Source: Flagellimonas onchidii (GTDB lineage: Bacteria; Bacteroidota; Bacteroidia; Flavobacteriales; Flavobacteriaceae). From it: DNA of 64,000 nt. Location: the NCBI RefSeq assembly GCF_004804315.1, contig NZ_SRXX01000003.1:186001-250000 (forward strand), written 5' to 3'. Under the pieces are notes generated by a model. That model was not told the origin of the DNA. It saw only the letters and a program-made list of their open reading frames with translations, and did not search any database. The position numbers were made by a program, and so were the translations under genes. Below are positions 1 through 7,935 of the stretch, piece by piece; the first letter of the stretch is position 1; every line of letters starts with the position of its first letter.

Positions 1-520
1 CGGCAGTCATGCCCAAACTTACTCCGAGTGCCTCACCAATACCAACAAGTGCAATACCTACTGTTGCGGCGGTTGTCCAGCTACTACCGGTGGCAATGGA
101 TATAATGGCACAGATAATCACGCAAGCGGCTAAAAATATGGTTGGATTCAATATTTGAAGTCCATAATAAATCATGGCAGGGATGATTCCACTTATAAGC
201 CAAGTGCCAGCTAAAGCACCAACCATCAAAAGAATAAGTAGGGCTCCAGTAGTGGAGCGAATGTTTTCGGCCACTTCAGCAATCATTTGTTTATAGGAGA
301 CATTGTTAAAGAAACCAACAATGGCTGCTACTGCACCACCCAACAATAAAATAAACTGATTAGAGCCACTAAGCGCATCATCTCCAAAAACATAAACATT
401 ATACGCCAACATTCCGACCAATGCAAAGACAGGAATCAGCGCTTCCCAAATACTCAATGCTTTATTTTCTACAATATGCTCAGCTTGTCGGTACTTGGTT
501 TTTTCCTCTTTTTTTGGCAT
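1..520 (-). CDS. nhaC: NhaC family Na+/H+ antiporter (partial, N-terminal part)
   Basis: The gene reads leftward and runs off the window edge; only about the first 173 residues are present. They hold a charged Lys/Glu-rich N-terminus followed by several hydrophobic membrane segments, including a SSWTTAATVGIALVGIG stretch typical of NhaC transporters, which exchange Na+ for H+ across the inner membrane. ATG at 518-520 is chosen because no other in-frame ATG lies between it and the upstream in-frame stop. It starts 69 bp after the stop of the PLP-lyase gene on the same strand, so the two are probably co-transcribed. Some NhaC-family members may carry amino acids or organic acids instead; the neighbour makes a link to sulfur amino acid metabolism possible, but this is inference. 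Confidence 0.85.
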   Translation of the reverse strand, partial: MPKKEEKTKYRQAEHIVENKALSIWEALIPVFALVGMLAYNVYVFGDDALSGSNQFILLLGGAVAAIVGFFNNVSYKQMIAEVAENIRSTTGALLILLMVGALAGTWLISGIIPAMIYYGLQILNPTIFLAACVIICAIISIATGSSWTTAATVGIALVGIGEALGVSLGMTA

Positions 521-589
521 GAAGTCTGGTTTTGTTTCGGGTAATATTACGATTTTGGAGCTTGTTCTCCAAACCTTGGTCGAATTGCA

Positions 590-1810
590 TTAAGCCAAAG
601 TCAACGAGCTTTCCAAGACTCCCAATCTTTTCATACAAGATTTCATGGCATCATAGGTTTGTTGGATATTGTTGTCCAGTCCTATAGAAAAACGAATCAA
701 TCCTTGTGACAGCCCCAGCGCCTTCTGTTCTTCCAAAGGAATTTCAGAAGAAGTGGATGTCCCTGGTGCACTGAATAAAGTTTTATAGAAGCCCAAACTC
801 ACAGCCAGATAGCCCAATTTTTCTTTTTGCATCAACTCCATCAACGCATTGGCTTTGTCCAGTGATCCTACGTCAAGTGTCAGCAATCCGCCGAAACCAT
901 ATTCAGGGTTCATCTGGGATTTCATGGTGTGGTGTCCAGAATGACTTTCCAGTCCGGGATAAACTACTTTGAGTCCGTCTTTTTCGAATTGATGAGCCAA
1001 GAACTGCGCATTTTCGCTATGTTTTTTAATCCGGATATGCAGCGTTCTCATATTTTTAAGGATAGAAGCCGCTCGCAAACTATCCAAAGTGCTTCCTAAC
1101 AGCATTCCCGCTCCATTGTTGACATCTTTTAGACTTAAGCAAAAGTCTGATGATGCGCAGACTGCACCTGCCACGCAATCGCTGCTGCCGTTTATGAATT
1201 TAGTAAGACTGTGTACCACGATATCCGCACCCAATTTTGCAGCATTAATGCTCAAGGGTGAAAATGTGTTATCCACAACTAGGGGAATACCATGTTTTTT
1301 TGCAAGTTTTGAAAGTGCTGGAATGTCCGCCACTTCCAATAATGGATTACTCACCGCTTCGCAATAAATCATCTTGGTTTTTGAGGTGATAGATTGTTCA
1401 ACAACTTCAAGGTCAGTAATGTTCACAAATGAGGTGTTGATATCGAATTTTTTCAAAAAGTTTTTGAAAAGGGCATAGGTCCCACCATATATGGTGCGAC
1501 TGCTGACAATATGCTCGTTGCTATTGCAAAGTTGAAAGATTACCGCACTGATGGCTCCCATACCACTGGCATAAACGTTGGCTGCTTCGGTACCTTCCAA
1601 TTGGGCCATTGCTTCACCAAGATAAAGGTTTGATGGAGAAGAATGTCGGCTATAGAGATAGCAGCCCTCTGTATTACCCTCGAAAGTATCGAACATTGTC
1701 TTTGCAGAAAGAAAAGTGTAGGTTGATGAGTCGGAAATAGAAGGGTTTACCCCTCCAAATTCTCCAAAATATTGAAGATCCTGAATCTGCTCTGATGCTT
1801 TGTAGTCCAT
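590..1810 (-). CDS. Trans-sulfuration family PLP enzyme (methionine gamma-lyase / cystathionine lyase type)
   Basis: 406 aa, full length for the Cys/Met metabolism PLP family. Visible motifs are YSRHSSPSN (about 53-61) that helps bind PLP phosphate from the partner subunit, SGMGA (82-86), VVDNTFSP (about 178-185) and the Schiff-base lysine in HSLTKFINGSSD (Lys204). In classical methionine gamma-lyase a cysteine follows the active-site tyrosine in a YGCT motif. Here the motif is IYGGTY, so gamma-lyase activity on methionine cannot be assumed; cystathionine beta- or gamma-lyase remains possible. An Lrp/AsnC gene is divergent 151 bp away, the arrangement seen for mde-type loci, so this enzyme is probably controlled by that regulator and its amino acid ligand. 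A NhaC transporter follows on the same strand. Confidence 0.88.
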   Translation of the reverse strand: MDYKASEQIQDLQYFGEFGGVNPSISDSSTYTFLSAKTMFDTFEGNTEGCYLYSRHSSPSNLYLGEAMAQLEGTEAANVYASGMGAISAVIFQLCNSNEHIVSSRTIYGGTYALFKNFLKKFDINTSFVNITDLEVVEQSITSKTKMIYCEAVSNPLLEVADIPALSKLAKKHGIPLVVDNTFSPLSINAAKLGADIVVHSLTKFINGSSDCVAGAVCASSDFCLSLKDVNNGAGMLLGSTLDSLRAASILKNMRTLHIRIKKHSENAQFLAHQFEKDGLKVVYPGLESHSGHHTMKSQMNPEYGFGGLLTLDVGSLDKANALMELMQKEKLGYLAVSLGFYKTLFSAPGTSTSSEIPLEEQKALGLSQGLIRFSIGLDNNIQQTYDAMKSCMKRLGVLESSLTLA

Positions 1811-1916
1811 TGGTTAGATTTTTCGATAAAATTCTACATATATTGATATAAAGTCAATTATATTGCTTAGTTATAGATAATAAATCTAAATTTTAATAAT
1901 TATTAGATTATTTGTC

Positions 1917-1924
1917 TATGTTTG
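1917..1924 (+). promoter_or_regulatory. Predicted -7 box for the Lrp/AsnC gene
   Basis: TATGTTTG matches the Bacteroidota -7 consensus TAnnTTTG at every fixed position and lies 37 bp before the regulator's ATG. No clear TTG -33 box is seen at the usual spacing. The very AT-rich 1811-1961 interval between the two divergent genes is the natural place for autoregulatory Lrp binding. Confidence 0.45.
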
Positions 1925-1961
1925 TATTGAAAATGAGTTGATTACCTGAAAAATTATCGGT

Positions 1962-2420
1962 ATGGAATTGGATAAAATTGATAGACAGCTTGTAAAACTG
2001 CTTCAGGAGGATTGCAAGAAGACTACCAAACAGTACGCGGATAGTTTGGATTTGTCCAAAACGGCAGTGTACGAACGAATCCGACGATTGGAGAGAACTG
2101 GTATTGTCACCAACTATGTTGCCCTTATCGACAAAGAGAAGGTGCATCGTGATTTCACGGTTCTCTGTCACATACGATTGGTACAACATACCAAGGAAAA
2201 TGTACTGAGGTTTGAACGAGAGGTTTTAAAATTGGATGAGGTATCCGAATGTTTTCATGTAAGTGGGGATTACGACTACATTCTAAAAGTAAATGTCCGT
2301 GACATGAAAGAATATCGGGAGTTCATGGTGACAAAACTTACGGCAATAAGCAATATTGGGAGTACACAGAGTTCTTTCGCTATTAGGGAGGTAAAAAACA
2401 GCCCTTCTGTCCATATTTAG
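1962..2420 (+). CDS. Lrp/AsnC family transcriptional regulator
   Basis: 152 aa, the standard length. The N-terminus has the family opening (LDKIDRQLVKLLQEDCKKTTKQ) and a winged helix-turn-helix through about residue 60 (LSKTAVYERIRRLERTGIVTNY). The rest is the RAM/ACT-like effector domain, with the HVSGDYDYILKV signature around residue 100. Such proteins are octameric DNA-binding regulators that respond to amino acids. Being divergent from the sulfur amino acid lyase and single-gene on its strand, it most likely controls that lyase and the NhaC transporter behind it; the effector (methionine or a related compound) is inferred. Confidence 0.93.
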   Translation: MELDKIDRQLVKLLQEDCKKTTKQYADSLDLSKTAVYERIRRLERTGIVTNYVALIDKEKVHRDFTVLCHIRLVQHTKENVLRFEREVLKLDEVSECFHVSGDYDYILKVNVRDMKEYREFMVTKLTAISNIGSTQSSFAIREVKNSPSVHI

Positions 2421-2524
2421 CAAAGTTTAACGTAATCCGTGTTAAAAGGACGGGTGCTTTAGGCTAATCTTTCTAATTTTTCGTTACCAAAAAACGAACA
2501 ACAATCAAAAAACGTATTTAACCA

Positions 2525-2914
2525 ATGAGTTCCCGTACGCGAGTTTTGCTAACGGTGACAGCAACTATCATAGGGGGATTGTCCCTTATACTGTACACCA
2601 CGTTATCACAAGAAATTTTATTGGATGGTCTTAGTTTTTGTACATCCACCAACACGGAATTAATGATTGGTGGACTAGCCACTTTTGTTTCTGCGGTCGT
2701 AGCTGGGTTTCTTGCTTCCCTAATTGTAGTAAGGGATAACTATTGGCCCCACTTTGCCATTTCACTGTTTATTCTAGGCAAAATGTCGTTTGCTGTGCTT
2801 TGTGGTCAATGGAGCGGCCCATTCTGGTTCGAATCTGGATTACATCTATCTCTTTTGGCGGGTCTATGGCTAGGCTACTATGGAGCTAATAAGTTTCCAT
2901 TGGCGCCGGTTTAA
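2525..2914 (+). CDS. Small integral membrane protein, function unknown
   Basis: 129 aa with about four hydrophobic segments (roughly residues 7-28, 46-68, 76-96, 103-122). The loops are short, and the loop after the first segment carries the only conserved-looking polar stretch (SFCTSTNTE). I do not recognise a family motif beyond a general resemblance to small flavobacterial membrane proteins. It stands alone on its strand between the Lrp regulator and the convergent aldo/keto reductase, from which it is separated by only 5 bp at the 3' ends. Confidence 0.65.
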   Translation: MSSRTRVLLTVTATIIGGLSLILYTTLSQEILLDGLSFCTSTNTELMIGGLATFVSAVVAGFLASLIVVRDNYWPHFAISLFILGKMSFAVLCGQWSGPFWFESGLHLSLLAGLWLGYYGANKFPLAPV

Positions 2915-2919
2915 CGGCC

Positions 2920-3849
2920 CTAAATAGATTTGAGATAGGAGGCCATTTTGTTCCTCGACTTTTGGTCTGGCATTCTACCTAGTCCAGCTTTCATATTATC
3001 AATCATGTGATGGGGTTTTGATGTCCCGGGAATCACGCAGGTCACATTTCTGTTGGAAAGGATGAATTTCAGAAAATACTGCCCCCAACTGTTTATGTCG
3101 TATTCCTTGGCCCATGCTGGAATCGATTTTCCTTTAACGCGGCGGAATAGCGAGCCGCTCTCATAAGGTTGGTTGATCAGGGTCGCTACCCCATACTTTT
3201 CAACAGTGTCGAATAGCGAATTCTCTGCGTGTCTCCCCCGTATGGAATAATTGAATTGCACAAAATCTGGACGTTCCGACATAATAATTTTTTCCAAGGA
3301 ACTGTGCGAGGAATCTACATAATGCGTAATACCCCAATATTTAATTTTACCCTCTTCTTTCCAGGTTTTGAGTGTTTTTACATGGGTTTTCCAATCGACC
3401 AAGTTGTGGATTTGCATCAAATCCATACTTTTTCGCCGCATTTTTTGCACTGAGGTTTCCATTTGCCGTATTCCGGCCTGTTTGCCCGATGTCCAAACCT
3501 TGGTGGCATAAAACAGTTCATTTTGAAAAGTAAGATTGCTCGTAAGATCGCCCACAACTCTTTCAGAAGAAGCGTACATGGGGGAAGAGTCAATGACACG
3601 TCCTCCAAAACGATGCAATTCGGAAAGTACCTGGGTCAAAACCTTTCGTTTTTCTGAAGAACCACCAACATCAAAAGTTTGCCAGGTCCCAAGCCCAACT
3701 ACGGGCAAAGCTTCTCCAGTGGAGGGAATCGGTCTGGTTTGAATTTTATCCATGGCAATCAAAGAATTTGGAATTCGGCCAAAAGAAAGACCAAGTCCGC
3801 CCAATACGGACAATTTTAATGCTTCCCTACGGTTAAATGCTGTTTTCAT
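2920..3849 (-). CDS. Tat-exported aldo/keto reductase
   Basis: 309 aa. The N-terminus carries a twin-arginine signal (NRREALKLSVLGGLGLSFG), predicting folded export with bound NADP(H), unusual for this mostly cytoplasmic family but common in Bacteroidota. The barrel begins near residue 40 (LPVVGLGTWQTFDVGG). The catalytic tetrad is visible: Asp in VIDSSPMY, Tyr of the same motif, Lys in YATKVW, and His in LMQIHNL. The C-terminal cofactor region reads TCVIPGTSKPHHMIDN. The start overlaps the end of the upstream transporter gene by 17 bp, so the two are translationally coupled. The substrate is unknown. Confidence 0.88.
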   Translation of the reverse strand: MKTAFNRREALKLSVLGGLGLSFGRIPNSLIAMDKIQTRPIPSTGEALPVVGLGTWQTFDVGGSSEKRKVLTQVLSELHRFGGRVIDSSPMYASSERVVGDLTSNLTFQNELFYATKVWTSGKQAGIRQMETSVQKMRRKSMDLMQIHNLVDWKTHVKTLKTWKEEGKIKYWGITHYVDSSHSSLEKIIMSERPDFVQFNYSIRGRHAENSLFDTVEKYGVATLINQPYESGSLFRRVKGKSIPAWAKEYDINSWGQYFLKFILSNRNVTCVIPGTSKPHHMIDNMKAGLGRMPDQKSRNKMASYLKSI

Positions 3850-5134
3850 AAATCTTGTTGTTTAAAGTTAAAACTTTCTCTTTTTCATACTGTTGTTTTC
3901 CAAGCCTGTGACCCACAAAACTCCAAACAAAGGATAAAGGAATGGCCAAAAATGCAATTGCTCCAAGGCCCCATCCGATGGCCACAAGCCCAGCGAACAA
4001 CCATCCAACAAGGGTATCGCCGCCACGATAAATAGCGGTATCTATGAAGTTTTTGGACTTATATTTTTCTTCCAAAGAAGTAACAGTGTACAAAATTTCA
4101 CGTGAAGGGCGGAGCAACATAAAATTTCCTGCCCGATGGAGTACCATCAAAACCGCAATAACCCATAATGATGAATTTGTGCCCAATAAAAACAAGCCCA
4201 GCCCCACTAAAAGAGGAACGGAAGCAAATACTTTGGCCAGCCCGAATTTTTTGATGATACTTCCTGTCAATAATAATTGACCGATAATTGCAATTGTATT
4301 TACTGTAAAATCAATACTGGAAAAATAGTCAATGCGCTGACCGGGTTCCTTTAACGTATGCTCTACAATATGTGCCTGTTCAAAGTAAAGTACGGTTGAA
4401 ATTCCGGTATACAACAACATAAAAGACACAATGGACAGTAGATATTTGGATTTTCCTATGTTATGTATTCCTTCAAAAAGATTTTTTGCATTGAGTACTT
4501 TTCTTGCTGTGACTTTTGTGCCGTAGTCATTATTGGATAAAGCAAGAATTACAAAAATGGAGCAAAGTGCCAACAAAAGAAACAATGCAGCGGTAAGTAG
4601 TAAACTGTCCACGGTAGAATGCATACCCAAATAATTGGCAATAAGGGGACCGGTCAATGCTCCCAAGCTACCACCAGATGTGATAATACCAAAAAAACGT
4701 TTGGAAGCTGGGCCAGAGAATACATCGGCCATAAAACTCCAAAATAATGAAACCACAAAAAGATTAAAGACGCTTAACCAAATAAAAAAAGCAATGGCAA
4801 CTAGTTTAGTGATTCCAGTGCTATTGAATAAATAGTAGAAAACAAAAATGGTCGTTAAGAAAAAGGAGTAGGAGAAAGTCAAAACTCTTTTTATGGAGTT
4901 TTTGGCCATCAGTAATGCAAAAATGGGAACAATGCAAAGCATAACTACAAAAGTTCCAGTAAATAACCATTGCATGTTTATGGCGCCGTTAACAATGCCC
5001 ATTTCATCCCGTAATGGCCTTAAAATAAAATAAGAACACAGCAAACAGAAGAAACAGAAAAAGGAGCAAATCACAAGTTTTGTGTTATATGACTTGACTG
5101 ATTTTTGAGTCGAAACTTTGAAAAAATGTATCAT
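3833..5134 (-). CDS. MFS-like multi-pass transporter (resembles the ATP/ADP translocase-related family)
   Basis: 433 aa with about 12 predicted membrane segments. The N-terminal segment is followed by ILRPLRDEMG, which resembles the YxLRPxRDE motif of bacterial NTP/NDP-exchange-type (TLC-like) transporters. An MFS label is the safe call, and nucleotide transport should not be assumed. It is the first gene of a two-gene unit with the Tat aldo/keto reductase (17-bp overlap). An AraC-type regulator gene lies 96 bp upstream on the same strand. Confidence 0.7.
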   Translation of the reverse strand: MIHFFKVSTQKSVKSYNTKLVICSFFCFFCLLCSYFILRPLRDEMGIVNGAINMQWLFTGTFVVMLCIVPIFALLMAKNSIKRVLTFSYSFFLTTIFVFYYLFNSTGITKLVAIAFFIWLSVFNLFVVSLFWSFMADVFSGPASKRFFGIITSGGSLGALTGPLIANYLGMHSTVDSLLLTAALFLLLALCSIFVILALSNNDYGTKVTARKVLNAKNLFEGIHNIGKSKYLLSIVSFMLLYTGISTVLYFEQAHIVEHTLKEPGQRIDYFSSIDFTVNTIAIIGQLLLTGSIIKKFGLAKVFASVPLLVGLGLFLLGTNSSLWVIAVLMVLHRAGNFMLLRPSREILYTVTSLEEKYKSKNFIDTAIYRGGDTLVGWLFAGLVAIGWGLGAIAFLAIPLSFVWSFVGHRLGKQQYEKEKVLTLNNKIYENSI

Positions 5135-5230
5135 AACGACATTGAACTGAGTTGCTCAAGACCGAAAATGGGCACATTTTAAATAAAGGCCTTTTTGATT
5201 GAAGAATTGGTCTGATGGATTTATAAAAAC

Positions 5231-6280
5231 CTAAGAGGAAGCATTGTTCCTTAGGAATTTACTCGGCGTGATCCCGGTGGATTTTTTAAAGGCAATATTG
5301 AATGAGGATAACGAATTAAATCCGCAATCATAGGCAAGGCTGGCTATCTTTACATTCTTGTTTTTGGGCTGTAACAATCTTGTCTTTACTTCTTCAATGC
5401 GATAGCTGTTCAAAAAATCAGGGAAGCTTTTATCCAATGCATTGTTGACCACATGGGAGATAAGATAAGCAGGTAATTTCATTTCTGTAGCGACCTTGTT
5501 CAGTGAACAATTGGGATCGAGGTATAGTTTTTTAAGCTCCATCAATTGTTCCATTTGAGAAGCATAATCCTTGAGTTGATGTGTTTCCAAACGAATATTC
5601 TGCTGCTTTTTCGAGTTGGAATGCTTTAATAATGATGGATTTTTGAAGAGCAGAAATGCCAAAAAATATACAAATGGAAGGTAACTGACAGGCCCCAGCA
5701 AATAAGGCGTTATTCCAAGAATGTAATTGGAGAAATATAAAAATTGAAGCACGGCGGTACCAAGCACTAAAGTACTTATCCAAATTATAGTTGCCCTATT
5801 AAGCGATACCCTCTTGTCTTTTAGCCTAAAATAAATGCCCAATACAACAAGCCAAGCCAAACTATAGCCTATTTGTTGAAATAGTAGGGCGGTATAACCA
5901 CCAACATGCCAAAAACCATCCAATGTCAACATGCCGACATAGAACAGTAAAACAGCACTGGGAACGAAATGCAATAGGTTCCAATTGGACCATTTTTTGG
6001 GAAATAAAAAATGAAGGATGTATAAGAAGAGGGCAGGCCCCGTAATGCTATGTGCAATAAAACCTATGTTAATCAACCAAAGTGGAGTAGTATCGAGGTA
6101 GACCCAGAGTATTGACTTTCCCAATCGGATAGTGATGGCCAAAAAGAACAACCCCAAGAGTAAATTTCTGAAGTCTTTTTTTCTTTCAAGGAAACTGTAA
6201 ACGGACAACAACAGGCTTTGGGCTGCCCCAAGACCGGCGATAAACACTTCCATTTCTTTGTCCAATTTCAATGCACGCAT
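5231..6280 (-). CDS. AraC family regulator with N-terminal membrane domain
   Basis: 349 aa. Residues about 10-215 are strongly hydrophobic and give roughly seven membrane spans. Residues about 240-345 form an AraC-type double helix-turn-helix (CSLNKVATEMKLPAYLISHVVN, then SLAYDCGFNSLSSFNIAFKKSTGITPSKF). This layout, a 7TM-like sensor fused directly to an AraC DNA-binding domain, is frequent in Bacteroidota and suggests membrane-tethered transcription control. It lies upstream of, and on the same strand as, the transporter and aldo/keto reductase pair, which are its likeliest targets. An internal ATG at residue 10 is an alternative start. Confidence 0.88.
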   Translation of the reverse strand: MRALKLDKEMEVFIAGLGAAQSLLLSVYSFLERKKDFRNLLLGLFFLAITIRLGKSILWVYLDTTPLWLINIGFIAHSITGPALFLYILHFLFPKKWSNWNLLHFVPSAVLLFYVGMLTLDGFWHVGGYTALLFQQIGYSLAWLVVLGIYFRLKDKRVSLNRATIIWISTLVLGTAVLQFLYFSNYILGITPYLLGPVSYLPFVYFLAFLLFKNPSLLKHSNSKKQQNIRLETHQLKDYASQMEQLMELKKLYLDPNCSLNKVATEMKLPAYLISHVVNNALDKSFPDFLNSYRIEEVKTRLLQPKNKNVKIASLAYDCGFNSLSSFNIAFKKSTGITPSKFLRNNASS

Positions 6281-6410
6281 CTCTCAAATGTAATCAGAAA
6301 ATCGCGATGTTCCACATAGTGGAAATCAACTTTATGATAGAATTATAAGTTGCTGAAACAAAAAGAAAATCAAAACTAAAAAGAAGCGTTCCTTTTAGAA
6401 TAAACATTGT

Positions 6411-6418
6411 TATTTTTG
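6411..6418 (+). promoter_or_regulatory. Predicted -7 box for lpd
   Basis: TATTTTTG is a perfect match to the Bacteroidota TAnnTTTG element, 40 bp before the lpd ATG, which gives a 5' leader of about 35 nt. The -33 region has only a weak GTT rather than TTG. Confidence 0.45.
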
Positions 6419-6458
6419 TTCCGATTATCGAACTAAATAGTAGCTCTAAAATAGAAAT

Positions 6459-7862
6459 ATGAATCAATATGATGTGGCCGTTATAGGCTCTGGACCTGGA
6501 GGATATGTAGCGGCAATTCGTTGCGCCCAATTGGGAATGAAAACTGCAATAATCGAAAAATACAATACTCTGGGAGGGACATGCCTGAATGTAGGCTGTA
6601 TTCCATCCAAAGCCTTATTGGATTCTTCACATCATTATGAAGATGCCATCAAGCATTTTGAAGAGCACGGAATTGATATTCCAGGAGAGGTCAAGGTCAA
6701 TTTGGAACAGATGATTGCACGCAAACAGGGTGTGGTTGACCAAACTACTAAGGGAATCCAGTTTTTGATGGACAAGAACAAAATTGATGTGTTCCATGGT
6801 TTGGGAAGTTTTAAAGATGCGACACACATCAATATCGATAGTGAAGGAAAAACAGAAACCATAGAAGCCAAACATACTATAATTGCTACAGGTTCCAAAC
6901 CTTCTACCTTGCCATTTATCAAGATTGATAAAGAGCGAATCATTACTTCGACGGATGCATTACAACTTAAGGAAGTTCCCAAGCATATGATTGTCATCGG
7001 AGGCGGAGTCATTGGTCTGGAGTTAGGACAAGTGTACAAGCGTTTAGGATCGGAGGTTACGGTTGTGGAGTTTATGGACAGAATCATTCCTGGAATGGAT
7101 GGAGGACTTTCCAAAGAGCTCATGAGGTCTTTGAAAAAGCAAAAGGTGAAATTCAATCTATCCCATAAGGTGAAATCCGTGGAGCGTGTTGGTGATGAAG
7201 TTGTGGTGAAGGCCGATGATAAAAAAGGACAGGAAGTTGTTTTAAAAGGCGATTACTGTCTGGTTTCCGTTGGTCGCAGACCTTATACCGATGGATTGAA
7301 TGCTGAAGCTGCCGGTGTAAAACTAGATGACAGAGGTAGGGTAGAGGTGAATGAACACCTTCAAACCAACGTTTCCAATATTTATGCCATTGGCGATGTG
7401 GTAAAAGGAGCTATGTTGGCCCATAAAGCTGAGGAAGAAGGAACCATGGTGGCAGAATTACTTGCAGGACAAAAACCACATATCAATTACAACCTTATTC
7501 CTGGGGTCGTTTACACTTGGCCTGAGGTCGCTGCTGTTGGAAAAACAGAAGAAGAACTTAAAGAAGCCGGAGTCGCATACAAAGTAGGTCAATTTCCAAT
7601 GCGGGCATTGGGAAGGGCCAGAGCAAGCATGGATATCGATGGCTTTGTAAAAATATTGGCGGACAAAGCTACGGATGAAGTATTGGGTGTACATATGATA
7701 GGTGCACGTTGTGCCGATTTGATTACCGAAGCTGTGACCGCAATGGAGTTCAGGGCATCTGCCGAAGATATGGCACGAATGAGCCATGCACATCCAACCT
7801 ATGCTGAAGCTGTTAAGGAAGCAGCGTTGGTCGCTACCGAAGACAGAGCTATTCATATTTAA
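6459..7862 (+). CDS. lpdA: Dihydrolipoyl dehydrogenase (E3)
   Basis: 467 aa, normal length. It reoxidises dihydrolipoamide in the pyruvate/2-oxoglutarate/branched-chain dehydrogenase and glycine cleavage complexes. The N-terminal FAD site is GSGPGGYVAA, the redox disulfide is GGTCLNVGC (Cys42/Cys47), the NAD site is IGGGVIGLELG, the second FAD motif is YAIGDV, and the C-terminal catalytic pair is in HAHPTYAE (His445/Glu450). It is a single-gene unit with its own predicted promoter. A GAAA-loop palindrome lies 38 bp after its stop. Its neighbours do not encode other E1/E2 subunits. Confidence 0.97.
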   Translation: MNQYDVAVIGSGPGGYVAAIRCAQLGMKTAIIEKYNTLGGTCLNVGCIPSKALLDSSHHYEDAIKHFEEHGIDIPGEVKVNLEQMIARKQGVVDQTTKGIQFLMDKNKIDVFHGLGSFKDATHINIDSEGKTETIEAKHTIIATGSKPSTLPFIKIDKERIITSTDALQLKEVPKHMIVIGGGVIGLELGQVYKRLGSEVTVVEFMDRIIPGMDGGLSKELMRSLKKQKVKFNLSHKVKSVERVGDEVVVKADDKKGQEVVLKGDYCLVSVGRRPYTDGLNAEAAGVKLDDRGRVEVNEHLQTNVSNIYAIGDVVKGAMLAHKAEEEGTMVAELLAGQKPHINYNLIPGVVYTWPEVAAVGKTEEELKEAGVAYKVGQFPMRALGRARASMDIDGFVKILADKATDEVLGVHMIGARCADLITEAVTAMEFRASAEDMARMSHAHPTYAEAVKEAALVATEDRAIHI

Positions 7863-7899
7863 TCAAAGAGAACTTTCGCCGGGGTTTCCTAAAAATGCC

Positions 7900-7919
7900 A
7901 TTCCCGCGAAAGCGGGAAT
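7900..7919. repeat. REP-like palindrome (GCGAAAGC core), copy 1
   Basis: ATTCCCGCGAAAGCGGGAAT folds into a perfect 8-bp stem with a GAAA loop. It sits between the convergent lpd and membrane acyltransferase genes. There is no T-run directly after it, so it is better read as a dispersed palindrome than as a canonical terminator. Related copies lie at 17435-17454 and 44994-45013. Confidence 0.75.
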
Positions 7920-7935
7920 CTTCTATTAGACTTTC

